DNA of 64,000 nucleotides from Mesostigma viride (GCA_009746045.1 RPFO01000468.1:62001-126000), one strand, 5' to 3'. Shown: positions 41,017 through 58,570, counted from the stretch's first letter. The notes: generated from the letters alone by a model not told the origin. Made by a program: numbers and translations.

Positions 41017-44000
41017 TCACAGCCAGGTAGGGTACCCAGTATTCTCAAACAGCTTGATGTCCCCATTGTAGCCCGCCGTGATGATCACTTGGCCATACCC
41101 GGCCGCGGCGATCACGGCGGCTTCTTCTGCCGCGGTTGCTGCTGCGACGGCGACCTCGCCACTCTTTGTGGACACCATGGCGTTGCTGAGGGCGGAAAGC
41201 ACCCCTCCACCGGTGGGTGGCTTCCCAGGATTGGTTTGGTACAAGAGGGGCACCTTCTTAATTTGTGGGGCAAAAATGGCGACAGTCACAACGTTGTCGT
41301 GGGCGTTGAAGTACTCATAGGAGACGTGCTTGTCCTGGACGCGTGCATAGTGGCCGAGAGGTAAAAAGATGTTGAAACATGAAAGTACTTTGTTGTAAGT
41401 TGTCATCACATTGAGCGTTTGGAGGTTGACTCGCTTACACTTTACGCAGCAACTGGTGCCATGGCAGCAAGTTTGGCGAACATGTGAAGCAGGAACCACA
41501 TGATTGCTCACCAAAAAAACACTACGCCCCCCCCCCCCCCAAAAAAAAAAAATCCTGATTGGCCCCACTGCCAAATTACCCTGTTTTGAACATCGCGGTC
41601 GAGCGTGCATGGAACCTGTTTCAATATGTGGTACAGGTGGCAGAATACACATGCTTCTCGCAATGCCAATTGGCAGATTGTCGCCTTTGTCACAATTTCA
41701 ATTGGACTACCTAATGCAAGGAACGCAAGCCACAACTCCACCTCTTAACAAAGTTTCAAGTTGCATGTGGTCATATACAACACGGATGTAACTGTGACAG
41801 GCTGTCTGCTGTTTCATGAGACAAAAATAATATCCTTCGTACCCACCTTACTACATCGCCGAAAAAACAACATGCTTGTTGCTTTCTGACGACCATGCTA
41901 CCTATACCACAGCACAGAGGTGATGTGGGGAAAAGCAAGGAAGCAAGCAGTGCCCGACTAAAGATGCCACCCAAAACCGCCCCCATATACCACATACTAC
42001 TACAAAGATCTCTAGCTCAACCGCACATTAGCCTGCCGCCCATGTTTCAAAAGAGACACACGTGCAAGAGTCTGCAGTCTATCCTATGTCTAGCCATGCC
42101 CTGTGTCAGCCTTTTTCACACACAGCACGTCTCCACCTGCTGGCCTCTCACACCTCCTAACCTATCCATCCAATGCCAGCAAGCAATCCTATCGCTCCTA
42201 CCCAGGGATTGGGATGCCCACATCGCAGGTTTCAATGTGCACGTGTGCAATTATAGAAGGCAGATACAAAACAATAAAGCTAGGGGCCACTTAATAGCAG
42301 CAGAGTTGCCAATCTAGGAGCACCCGCAGTACGTCAGGCTGACCACCTTTATGCAGAACAGTAACTTTCCATTCCACCACAAACACTTGGCATCCAGCGC
42401 TAAATAATGCAGAGCTAATCAATAGAGACGTTGCAGCGGCTGGTGTACATTCGATTATACAATCAGTTTGCACATGGACAGCGTAATGCCTTAATTGATA
42501 TAATACACGAAGCATGCAGCAAACCATAGCATACACCTCAGTGACCGCCACGGTCACCCACCTTGTGGTAGCTGGTGTACATCCGGTTGATGGGCGGCAA
42601 GAATGAAACGATATACCATGGTGAACGCTACAGTGAACCAAAATATCATCCACCTTGCGGTAGCCGGTGTACATCGGGTTGATCGACGGCACGAACGAGT
42701 TTGCGGTGCTCCACAAATAGACGCACTCGTCTTCGGAGCCGCTTATGATGAAGTCGCCGTACGTGCTGAAGGATGCGCGGATCTGGCTGTTGGCGTTCTT
42801 GAGGCCTGCGCGCGGGTGAGTGGAGATTGTGTGTGGGGGGAGAGGTGCAGGTCAAGGGCGTGCAGCCAATGCAGGTCCCAAATGGAAATTCTGAGAATAA
42901 CAAAAAAAACATTCACCACACCGAAAACATTCACCGCATTGCATGAGCTCTGAGAACTATAGCAAGCATGCCTCTTAAAAAAACGTGCAGTGACTGTTAC
43001 CAAATTCTAGAATTAGCTCAAACGGAGTATGTGTCAGCACCTGGGCAGCTACAGCAAGTTGGATGCCAATGCACCTGTGGTTAGCAACATAAATCTTCCA
43101 CACCACGGTACTTGCACTCCGGCATCCATCCTCCCCACCATTGTACTCGCACACCCGCACTCATCATCGCCACCTTTGCACCGTAACGAGACCCATCCCC
43201 ACCTTTGTACTTGCACTGCAGCGTGAATCGCTCGTAGACGCGGATGCGAGAATCGTTGGACGTGACGAGAAGCATGTTGCTGTCGCCCGGCATGAACTGG
43301 CGGGGTGAAAGGGGCGTAGTATTGCAATGTTGGGCGGCAAGGGCACACACACGGCAGGGTGGCCACATACGAGGGGCAGGTGGCAGGACACACAGGGCAA
43401 GGAAAAGACATCAATGGACCCCCACATCAGCTGATGGGGCAAGGGGTAGGCGGTAGCACACACGTGGCAAGATCGAGACATCAATGGAGAGGATTCCTAT
43501 GTAAGTGCGGAATATGGGCATTGACGCAGCGGCGTCTCACGATACACTGGGTGGAAAGCTGCGATGGAAAGCTGGGTGGCGCACCATGATTTGGCAGATT
43601 TCGTGCCCACCTGTAAGCCGGTGATCTTGCGGGTGTGGACGCCCCCCTTCTTGCTCTCCACGTCGATCTGGGTGATGTACTCAAACCGGTGGCCTGCAGC
43701 CCACCAGGCATGATCCCACATACGCAAGGTGAAGGTTGCAGGCAAGGAAAAGGGTACAGGCAAGCGCACTACAAAGGGGTCCATATGTCTCAGGACGATG
43801 CATACACACCATGCAAAACTGAACGGAAAAACAACTAGATTGGATGCAACCGAATGCAAGTTGGATCACAAAACAATGAAAAAGGGGTCATCGCTAGTCC
43901 ACGTTCCAAATGCGATGGTTTCCAAAGCCACAAAAGTCCACCTAATCAGTCTTCACACACGACGGCTGTCCTGAGGCGGTGGGGCATGGCCCCGACACAC

Positions 44001-47000
44001 CTGGCACCTTCCCAGAACTGCGAAGTGCCACAACCAGATTATCCTAAAATCCAGAATAACCTCTCCAACACGAACGGAGTCCACCATGCTATAGCGCAGA
44101 GGAAGACCTTCGACCAGCCCACGGCTTTGCGATACCCGAAAATGTTGGCGGCCCTCCACCTGGGGCTGGTCTGACGCATACGCCTGCCGTGGGAAATCCC
44201 AGCGGCTGCATGTACGCAGCAAATCGAAACAGGCCACTCATGTATACTCGGCTATAATACACGATATACATTCATTGAGAATGATAAATGACACAGGTGA
44301 CAGTGGCACACGAAATATATAACATACCCCGCCCCGACTTCAACCCAGACAGCGACCCAATGCCAGGGCTAACCCAGGCCGCTGCCTTTCAAATACTCCT
44401 GAACAGGCCACTAGTATAACACGGCGGCAAGAACCAGGTGTTTCCTGCAACCCGAGTGACATGATGACCCCAAAGCCCAGGTCAGCGCTTCGCAAGAACC
44501 ACAAAAAACACGCCTTTCCTGCCATGAAGCAAGAACGTTCTAACATGCAGAAGAGAACTGCATCGTGACCCCTACCCGATTATTTCCACGTTGCCCGGGA
44601 CTCTCAGGGCTGGCTCCGTTAACGCAACTAATGCACTCTTTCAGAAAACCTTCAAATTCATCTTTAAACCCAATCTGTTAGATCAAGTCAACCCAAGTTG
44701 ACTTGATCATCACCTTAACTTTCAAGTTTCGCGTTGCCGAGGACCACGACGCACCTTCCGTGCTGTAGAACAAAACCTTGCCCTTGTAGGTGCCCACCAC
44801 CGCCCTCTGCAGGCCCAATGGTCAGGAAGTCACATCAAAGTGACCACGGGCTGTTTTTACGTCACCGCATGTAAACTAACAACAGCATCAAGGATGCAAC
44901 ATCAAGGAGCTACGTCGTCAAAACCACACAACCCTAGCAGCTGTACGATGTCCAATGGAATCGTATTATCAAAATGAGATAAGATTATGCTTGTACAACT
45001 CATCTCACTAGTGCGCTTAAGGCGGGAGGCAGTGGAACGACCATGTTCAAGCAAGGAACAGCCAAAAGGATGGGATTCACAAAACCCATGGGTGCTGCCA
45101 ATCAAGAACTTCCCGCATAATACACATAATTACGTGGATAGGACTGCACTAAGATGCTGTAATGGTGTGACTACCACACTTGTAAGCTGCGAGATCTGAA
45201 ATCTGCTGTATTGGATGACAGCTATTCCCACTTTAATGCCAACAAAGTACGGAAAGTAAGAGTGGAGAAGCACATTCTCAGGCGACCCAACAAAAACCCA
45301 ACAAAAGTGGCAGGAACCTGCCTCGGGTCGCAGTGAGGGTATGGTTTTGTTTGGACTACCAAATACAAAGTATTATACCAACCGCTGCATCGAGCATATT
45401 ATACATCCAGTATTCTATACAGTCATTCACGTCTTAAGTGGGGTTCGAGGTTTTTGAGGGGTCAACCCAACTTAAGGCGTGAACCCAACTTAAGGCGTGA
45501 GTGACTCTACTAAATTCTACTAATTTGAACTAAAGATACTAAAACATCCTATTCTGAACTACTTTGAACTTAGAATGCCGAAATCTTATTCGACCCAACT
45601 TAAGGCGTGAACACAACTTAAGCCAACCCAACTTAAGGCGTGAATGACTGTACTATACCCACCACTGCATCGAGCATATTATACATCAAGTATTCTATAC
45701 TATACCAACCGCTGCATCGAGCATATGTTATACACAAGCAAGCCTCACCCTCCCATCCGCCGCAAAATTCCTTGCATCATGACCACCCCATGAAATCCAA
45801 CAAGTTATAAATACGCACACAACGCTCTATGGACCACACATAAAAGGAACACGCCTTGCCCTCCCATAAAACTGGGACATTTACTATTCAAACCACACTA
45901 TAGATACAGCCTACAGATAAGCCTCACCCTCCCATCCAAGTGCGACATTACTGCTCAAACCACACTATACACAGCCCATAGACAGGCCTCACCCTCCCAT
46001 CCAAGTGCGACATTGCTACTCAAACCACACTATACACAGCCCATAGACAGGCCTCACCCTCCCATCCAAGTGCGACATTACTACTCAAACCACACTATAC
46101 ACAGCCCATAGACAGGCCTCACCCTCCCATCCAAGTGCGACATTACTACTCAAACCACACTATACACAGCCCATAGACAGGCCTCACCCTCCCATCCAAG
46201 TGCGACATTGCTACTCAAACCACACTATACACAGCCCATAGACAGGCCTCACCCTCCCATCCAAGTGCGACATTGCTACTCAAACCACACTATACACAGC
46301 CCATAGACAGGCCTCACCCTCCCATCCAAGTGCGACATTACTACTCAAACCACACTATACACAGCCACTATACAGGCCTCACCCTCCCCTCCGGCACAAA
46401 TGTGGCCGCCATCACCATCTCATGCATGTTTCCCAGTAGGTAAAAGTGCACCACACGATCTAACATTACCTCACCGTCGCATCCAGCGCGAATGCTGCTT
46501 CTGTCACCATCTCATGCACGTTGCCACATCACTGCAACTACACAAACGCTACTGTACCACACAATACAACACACCACACTACTACACATGCACGTTTACA
46601 TCACACAAACACACTATCTATTTAGACGAGACCTCACCCGTCCGTCCGGTGCAAACGCCGCTGCCGTGACCATCTCATGCACGTCCAAGAAATCTGCGAC
46701 CGTCTGGTTGGGTATGTTCCAGATGTACAGCTTCTGATCGAGCGACCCCGACAGGAAGTACTTGTCATCCACAGGATGAAAGTCCACCGCGGTGACAAAG
46801 TCGTTGTGCCGGAAGACACGCAGGCACTGATCCATGCTGATATGCCACAGCCGCACCGTCTTGTCCATCGAGCTGGACAGCAGGAAATTGGACTTGGACC
46901 AAGACAGCTCCAACACATCACTCTCGTGGCCCGCAAACACCCTCACGGGCGCCTCCCGAAACGCAAGCAGCGGCGGCTGGCCCCGAAGCGCGTACCCACT

Positions 47001-50000
47001 ACAAACCGCACGGTCGCAGCACTCATGCCCACCATGGGGGTCCCTGACTCCATCCTCGCCCGATGGTCGGCCCTTCCCTGCATCGCCATCAGAATCGGAC
47101 ACGCGCCGGCTTCCCGCACGGCTTCCGCCAATACTGCCCTCGCTGCTCCTTCGCGAGAACTCCTGGCTGTTCCCACCACTCGACCCATCCTTCAGCGGCG
47201 GGGTTGCAGCGCGAGGGGGCAGCCCGCCCGCCCCCGGCTCCCCCGCCCGGCCACCCATCGGCGACATGGCCTTCTGAGGGGATGCCTGGGGTGCCGACGG
47301 GGATTGCTTCCTCGGCGACCCAAACCGGTGGTTGGATAGCGACCGAATGAACCCCCCCGCGCCACCGCCCCCCCTGTGGGAGTCCCCCAGGTCCTGTCCG
47401 CCTGCCCCTTGGGGAGACATGGGTGACTTCGGCGGCACGCCCGCTTCTGGCGACCCCTTGCCGCCACCACCGCCTTTCGCCCCTTTGGCATCCAGGGGGT
47501 GCGCTGCCCCGCCCCGCCCGCCGCCGCAGCGCATGCACACCGCCCCGCCGCCCCCGCCCCCCTGGGCCGCCTCGCCAGGGTCCCTGCGTGGCCGCTCCTC
47601 CCCCACGTGGTTGGCGGTCACCTGCCACACGCGCACGAGGCGGTCCTGGCCCGCGCTCGCCAGGTAGGCGCCGTCGGGGCTGAACTTCATCGCCCACACG
47701 GGGCCCTCGTGGCCCCTCAGCTCCTGCGTGCGGCTGACCGCGGTCAGGTCCTTGTACAGCTTCCGGTGGACGCCGACCTTGACCGCGTTGGGCCCTCGAT
47801 ACTTCATCGACCCGCTCACACCCAAACTGGGAACCACGCAGCCTGCCAGGGCGGCATCGCTGGGGGAGGGCGGGGCATCCGGGTTGACAGTATAAGGGGT
47901 GATACTGGGGGAGGCCACGCGGACGCGCGCGAGGGGGGGGGGATGCCTCCGGGGGCGGGGCGGGGGGGGCGCGCGAAGGGGGCGGCCCGCTGGGTTGGGA
48001 GGCAGCATGGGTGGACGCGTAGGTCACGGTGGCTGCCAGGGAGGATGAGGTGGGGGAGGTGCACGCGGGGGGGGAAGGCGGCGGGGGTGGCAAGCGGGAC
48101 GCTTGAGTGGACCTGTTGTTGGTGTTGCTCCGAGTGACCGTGGCGGTGCTGGCGGTGCTGGTGGTGCTAGTGGTGGCGGGTGGTTGGCTGGCGGATGTTT
48201 GAGCGGCGGGAGGGGCGGCTTCGGAGGTGGGAGGGGTGACGGCGATCGCAGGAGCGCCCGCCTGTTCGCGAGCATGAGGGCGTGGGAGGGGGGACGATGG
48301 CACCTTGCAAGGGAAAACGAAGCGCAAGTTATGGGGCGAGACGAGGCACAAGCTAGAGGACCGGCGAGCAGGCATAGGCATTCCTTTTTTACCTACACAT
48401 AGGCAACATGGGCAGCACTACGTTGTTCTGTCACAAGCGAGGGCGCAAATGGGGGCGGGCACACGACGCACGTGACCACCCCTACTTCACACAGCAACAG
48501 GATTCGAGAGGCAATGGGGGGGGATCCATGCTCGTGATGTGTGTAGATGTGTGGGCTAGGCGGCCAGGGGGAATGGGTTGTGTTTCAAGGCTTGCGCGGG
48601 GCTGTATGATACCCACAACCCCAGGGGCTGAATTGGACAGCGTACGGGCAACAGAAGACACCCATTTACACATTTTAGTACCCCAAAGAGGGTAAAACAA
48701 ACCACTTGCAATGACAGAGAAGCTGACAAGCTAATTAATATGCTACTCCTACAGCTGCCACACGCAGAGCTACACCATGTATAACGCAATACACCACAGT
48801 CCAGCCACACAGGTATGCGTCCAGATACAGTCAGCGATTGGTCCTGTTCTGTTGCAAGTGGTGCAGCACTCGTGTCGCAGCTGGAATTCACAGCTGTCCC
48901 CCGAACACATATCCTGAGAATAAGAGTTACGGCCCCGCACACAATAGCCCGGACCTGAACATTATATGCGCCTGATAGATACTTTAAAACCCTCACATCC
49001 TATCACATCCTAGTACTCGTAGCCGTGCCAGCAGCGCCTCATCCAAGGTGCCCCATGCATCCAAGGGAGACCACGACAATCCCCCCACAAGTAGCAACCT
49101 ATCGCTGCCTCCCCCGCCCCCCTTGCTCCTGACCCTTCCCACCCACCCCGACCCCCTTGCATCCCTGCGCTTGTGCGCCCCCCTCCCCCCTCTCACGCCA
49201 GCACCACCCCTTCTCCCCCCCTCCCCCTGCTTCTCCCTCAGACCCCCCTTTCCTCCCACCCCGCCGCTCTGTCTCGCAAACACAAAAACTCAAGAACACA
49301 GAAGCACAGAAACTCAAAAACACACAAACAAGGCACAACCACCCACCTGTGCAGTCGTACTGGCGGTGGCGGCGCCAGCATCCACACGCACAACCGCGGC
49401 CGGATGGCTGCCCTCCACTTCTTCCGCACCTCCCCCCTTGCCATCCGCGCCCCGTTTGCTGCCGCCAGAGGACGACGTCCGCAACTTGCCCAGGGAGAAT
49501 ATCTTGTGCATCTTGCGCCGCTTGACCTTGCCACCTGGCGGTGCTGCATCGCCCCCCGGCCCACCTGGCGCATCGCCACTCGCAGCCGGCACCTTCCCCC
49601 CCCCACTGTCCTTCCCTTTACAGCTCCCTTTCCCGGCCCCAACCACATCTGGTGCACCAGCACCAGATCCACCGTTGCTGTTCTGCTGGCTACCTGTCAC
49701 GGCATCGCCAGAGCTGCCACTGAGGGACGGCAGCGCGCCCTGGCTGAGCCTCTCGCGACGGTCAAGCTCAAGCGCTAAGGGGGAGATGCCGAGCTTCCGT
49801 TCAAACTCCGCCAGGGTCAGCTCCTCCCCTGCCAGGGTGTGAAGCAGATGCCGAGGACGGATGCGCAGCAGCGGTCTTCGCTATGGTCAGACGAGGCCCA
49901 TGTATACTTCATGATACCATAATCGTCGAGAATGGTAAGTTGCGGATGTTAGATCAACATGAAATATGTGTACCAACATAGCACGGAGCGCGTAGCGTAT

Positions 50001-50741
50001 GCTGAGCACAAGACATGCGTGGCAGCCAGGGTCCTTGCCAGGGTTGCACGCCCAACACCGTGCAATACAGGGCCCACATAGGGAGGTCACGTAGCCAGAC
50101 ATTACTCTAGCCTAAATAGACACAATAGACAGGTCCATATCCTAACAAAAGCAGTAAGTCACATGCCCCCATGACAAGAAACACACGCAAACGCGCTGAC
50201 AAGAAAGACACAAGCATGCACCCGAGCGTGTTACCCCGTGGGATGCAGTAGGGCCGTCGCCCATTCTTGCCGCTACAACAGTTCCTGGCCCTAAGCGCCC
50301 TGTTCCAGCCACGCAAAAAGGCCGGCAAGGTTTGAAGTTTACACCCTGGAGCGTGCCTTCTTCAAGCCACGCATCAAACTTCTCAGACACACTCCATACA
50401 GGCGAGGACACCGCGAGTAGCCATACACGGAGGACGTTCCATGACGCCCATTCCACGGATGACAGAAGCCTTTATTTGTTATACGTACGGACAAACCTCG
50501 TTATAAATCGCATGCTATACGTACAGAACCACCTCAGAATTCGTCTTTGCAGCTGCCCCTGAAACAAGAGACATTTTTCAGAAGCAGCGCTGCGGCTGCA
50601 CGCAGCATTCTCGTCAAGTGTTTAAAGAGTATGTCCATCAAGTCTTCTATAATTGCATGCCCTCCACCGTCCCCCCCCCCCCCCCACGCAAGCCCCCCCA
50701 CCCCACCCCCCCCACCACCCACCATCCGCCACCCGCCACCC

Positions 50742-50776
<35 letters not shown>

Positions 50777-52101
50777 CCCTCCCCCTCCCCCCTCCCCCCT
50801 CCCCCCTCCCCCCTCCCCCCTCCCCCTCCCCTCCCCCCTCCCCCTCCCCCCTCCCCCCCCCCTCCCCCTCCCCCCTCCCCTCCCCCTCCCCCCCCCTCCC
50901 CCCTCCCCCTCCCCCCCCCCCCCCTCCCCCCTCCCCCTTCCCCCTCCACTCTCATTGTGGCCGACGTGTCCACTCCACCCTCCCCCGCCACCTTCTTGTC
51001 CATCCAACCTGTCCCCTTGAGAATGCGGCATGGCACACCCGCCAATGTCGATGATGCGTGTTTATGGCACACACACCTGTGACAAGAGATAGGGGGCCAA
51101 ACACCTGTCCACCATGACTATGGACTACTGGTCGCCGCACCCCATCCAAGCCCATACCACCAAACATGACAAGAACAAATAAAAAGAGCGAATAAAAGGA
51201 GCTTATTCATTTCTGGGCCTCCACGAACAGGTTGGACGGCACCCTGTCAGTCAATGCAGTTGATGCGCATGTCAACTGAAGCGCCGGGCCTTTTGCACAA
51301 GGGAATCAACTGCATCAAGCCTAGCAGCACCGCATGACACACACCATAGAATGATCATGTAGTAAAAAGATCACCTGTGTTCAGGTCCTTGATAATGCTG
51401 GAGTTCCGATCCGCGTTCCCTGGCGCGTTGAACGCTTCATCCACCAGGAACTGGCGCCCGCTGTCCAGGTCCTTGATCATGTATACCTTACTGAATTTAT
51501 ACTCACGACCCGACTTGGCATCCCGCGCGTTCCCCGTGGGCGCCGCCGACCCTTCCTCCGAGCTGGCATCCGACTCGCTCCCCGACCCGCCGGACGTGTC
51601 CGTCAACTGGGGATCGGCCAGCGCGGCTCGACTAAGGCGACCCCCGACCTCGGCGACGCCGGGCGCGTCGGCCGTGGAGCAATTAGCACGCAATGCGGCG
51701 GCCGTGGACAGCGCCACGGGAGGCACGGCACCTTTTCCATCCTTCTTTGGGGGCCCGCCCGGCGTCAACGATGTATCCAACGGGTGGCCGCGCAAGCCTG
51801 GCTTTCCAGTAGGCTCACTCGTTGACCGTGCGGGGTCGACCAGGGCAGATGGCGGCCTCTTGTCGCTACCGGCGACACCGCCACGGGCACTCGCATCGCT
51901 GTCCTCGCGGATCTTGCTCTTCGTCCAGCGACCTTTGTACCTGGTTGTGGCGTTCTTGAAAAAACGTACCTTGGATGCCAATGAAGTGATGGGTTGACCG
52001 GCATTAGGGTTGAGTACTGTAACAGCGACTGCTGGTGGGGTTTCTTCGAAATCCTCTGGTGGGTCGAAAAACTCGTCTTCGTCACTGCTCTCGCCGACCA
52101 T
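41017..52101 (-). CDS. WDR44-like WD40 repeat protein, 8 exons
   Basis: Exons (minus): 51375-52101, 49347-49828, 46638-48261, 44755-44806, 43611-43693, 43203-43296, 42654-42805, 41017-41334. The introns are GT-AG and the phases agree, apart from one extra base in a C-run of exon 3 (about 47,930-47,941). Without it the CDS is 3,531 nt, about 1,176 residues. The N-terminus is acidic ([17 protein letters not shown]), then [25 protein letters not shown] and [20 protein letters not shown], as in plant homologues. WD repeats start near residue 590 ([20 protein letters not shown]) and are interrupted by about 220 Gly/Ser/Pro-rich residues. They resume near 847 ([35 protein letters not shown]) and continue to the end ([18 protein letters not shown]). 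The family acts as scaffolds; WDR44 binds RAB11 in animals, but no such role can be claimed here. Confidence 0.88.
45374..45735. repeat. Tandem CCGCTGCATCGAGCATATTA-type units split by a MITE
   Basis: The unit ACCGCTGCATCGAGCATATT with TATACATCCAGTATTCTATA occurs at 45,378-45,419, 45,660-45,700 and partly at 45,706-45,732. The MITE at 45420-45650 interrupts the series. Confidence 0.7.
45420..45650. mobile_element. 231-bp mariner/Stowaway-like MITE in WD40 intron 3
   Basis: Inverted ends CAGTCATTCACG(T/C)CTTAAGT begin at 45420 and end at 45650, with a TA duplication on each side (45418-45419 and 45651-45652). Inside, CAACTTAAGGCGTGA is repeated in direct order several times, an expansion of the end sequence. 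The TA target and CAGT-starting ends fit Tc1/mariner-derived MITEs. No ORF. Confidence 0.8.
45912..46390. repeat. 65-bp minisatellite, about seven copies, in WD40 intron 3
   Basis: The unit GACAGGCCTCACCCTCCCAT then CCAAGTGCGACATT to ACAGCCCATA repeats with exact 65-bp spacing at 45981, 46046, 46111, 46176, 46241 and 46306. Diverged copies lie at both edges. Units differ at one or two positions (CATTACTACT or CATTGCTACT). Confidence 0.92.
50668..50950. repeat. C-rich (CCCCCT)n tract in WD40 intron 1
   Basis: About 280 bp of almost pure C and T on the plus strand, with runs of 5 to more than 20 C. The WD40 gene is on the minus strand, so its pre-mRNA carries (GGGGGA)n here. The long Pro-rich and Gly-rich open frames across it are composition artefacts. 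Confidence 0.92.
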
Positions 52102-52462
52102 CCCCAGCACTGTCCCTACTACTAAATCAGTTGAACGATCTCACCCCAGCCATTCTACCTGGGAAAAAAAGCTGCAAAATTCGCATCCCCACATGAATAT
52201 TGTCTCACATTTCCTGACAGGACGTGCTGGAAGCTGAAACCGTGCTGCAGCCATCTTCACCCCTTAAAATTTTTTCATGATGCTAACTGTTGGCATTCCA
52301 AATACTAGTGGCGAACTGGCGATCTGGCTGGCATGTGACTCGTATCCTGCCAGTGTCCTGACGTGGTTCAAGGGTCGTTTCCTCTCATGGCCGGAGGCTA
52401 TTACGGTGGATAAACGGATTTGGCCACTATAGATTCTCTGCTGCCCTTGGGCAGCGTGGGAC
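52102..52462. promoter_or_regulatory. Presumed 5' region of the WD40 gene
   Basis: No coding sequence. As the interval between the WD40 start codon (52101, minus) and the (AAC)n array, it should contain the 5' UTR and promoter. No motif is distinctive enough to name. Confidence 0.35.
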
Positions 52463-57119
<4,657 letters not shown>

Positions 57120-57212
57120 GAATGCTCATCTCTCCCGCCCGATTACTCTCCCACCGATGTACGACCGTCAGATGTGTGAATCCAACGGACCGACGGACAG
57201 GTACACCCGAGA

Positions 57213-57319
57213 ACCGCACAGATGTAGCCGAAATCCGCACAGATGTAGCCGAAATCCGCACAGATGTAGCCGAAAAACCGCACAGATGTAGCCGAAAACC
57301 GCACAGATGTAGCCGAATA
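57213..57319. repeat. Five tandem CGCACAGATGTAGCCGAAA units
   Basis: Units of 19-21 bp (CCGCACAGATGTAGCCGAAA with one or two extra A/T) repeat five times beside the (AAC)n array. Confidence 0.9.
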
Positions 57320-57815
57320 GCCTTGTCCAGTGGAAGTGGAGGCCAAGGAGGCTCGCAGTCCTCCCAGAGCCCTGTCCAGTGGCCCGACATGTTGCATGCT
57401 GCATGCTGTCGAATCGCCTGGAGTACCGCACATGCTACATGGACCGGCTTGCTGCGGCGCGCCAGGAGGATTTGGAGCCGTCGGATGGGGAGGAGTTGCC
57501 CCAACGCAAGGGGCGACGAAAAAACGGGAATAAGTAGGGCGCACACCATACATTGTGCAGGTGATGTTGTCGGGCGTAATGTACGAGAACTACTGGTCTT
57601 GAAATAAAATTTGCGTCCCGGTAGGCCGCCGGCCGGACTGGTCCACTCTGTACGTTATAGTGTTTGCTAGCGTCCGCGTTCCTCCGGCAGGTTGCCGGCC
57701 GGACTGGTAGTTTTTGCTAACATCCCTAATGTGTACACATAATACAAAACATGGTTCGAACAGTCGATGATAACGCAGTCCAATTCTAACCATCCAACAA
57801 CAGGATGTACCATCC

Positions 57816-57859
<44 letters not shown>

Positions 57860-58570
57860 CGGTGGATTTACGGAAATGACCCGTTTTTCCGTCTCGGACC
57901 GGAAAAACCCAGTGTGAAAAAGTTTCGTCGTATTTTTTCCGGCCAAGACGGAAATTCGACCGAAAAAAACCCGAGTGTGAAAACCCTGTTATTCAACGCT
58001 TACAATTCTTCGACCTATGCTGGAATACAATAAGGAGCCACCATTGCTCTGCAACCTCTGCAATCTGCGACTCATATTGTTGATACCACAATTATACACT
58101 TGAGTCGAGTGGGCTTAACACATATTCAGCAGTCTTTGGAGTCATGAATTTATTCGGCAAGTGCCCTTGCTAGTCGTGGAGTTTACGGTTGCGGCTTCGT
58201 CTGTCGTTACTGGTGGTAATTCGAGAGCTGGAATCGTCATGGCGGTAGCGGAGCATGCGAATTCGGCAGGTCTAGTCGATATTCAGCGGGAGCGCTGTTG
58301 CAGCGGGAACGAGTGCTTCCGGCGCTGAACCGGCATCTGATTTTACGGTTTGGCATGATTGGAGTGCTTGCTCTGCTGTGCTTGAACCTGTCCGCTGTTT
58401 GCGTTTGTCCCGTCGATTTGTAAATAATAACTAAATAAATAAATAAATAATAATAAAAAATCGTCGATTTGTAAAAAAAAATTAAAAAATTAAAGCCCTG
58501 GCGTTGTCCAGGAGGTTATTTCGTTAGCTAGGGGACTACCTTTCTTAGCCGGAGTTTTGTTATAGCGCTT
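57320..58570. other. Unassigned region with short simple repeats
   Basis: It contains (AAC)n at 57816-57860, a doubled CCGGAAAAACCC.GTGTGAAAA segment (57,897-57,985), (AAAT)n at 58431-58457 and a doubled GTCGATTTGTAA (58,411 and 58,462). Frames near 58,225-58,430 (plus) look weakly protein-like but are broken; no family is recognised. Confidence 0.4.

Noticed and set aside
45912-46390. CRISPR-like array
   Set aside because: The repeats abut without unique spacers and lie in an intron of a eukaryotic gene; it is a minisatellite.
47089-48381. 430-codon minus ORF as a separate gene
   Set aside because: Its first third is the real N-terminal part of WD40 exon 3; after the C-run it is the wrong frame, while the WD repeats continue in the neighbouring frame.
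50534-51082. Pro-rich and Gly-rich ORFs of 130-165 codons
   Set aside because: They are produced by the C-rich intron tract and have no non-repetitive sequence of their own.
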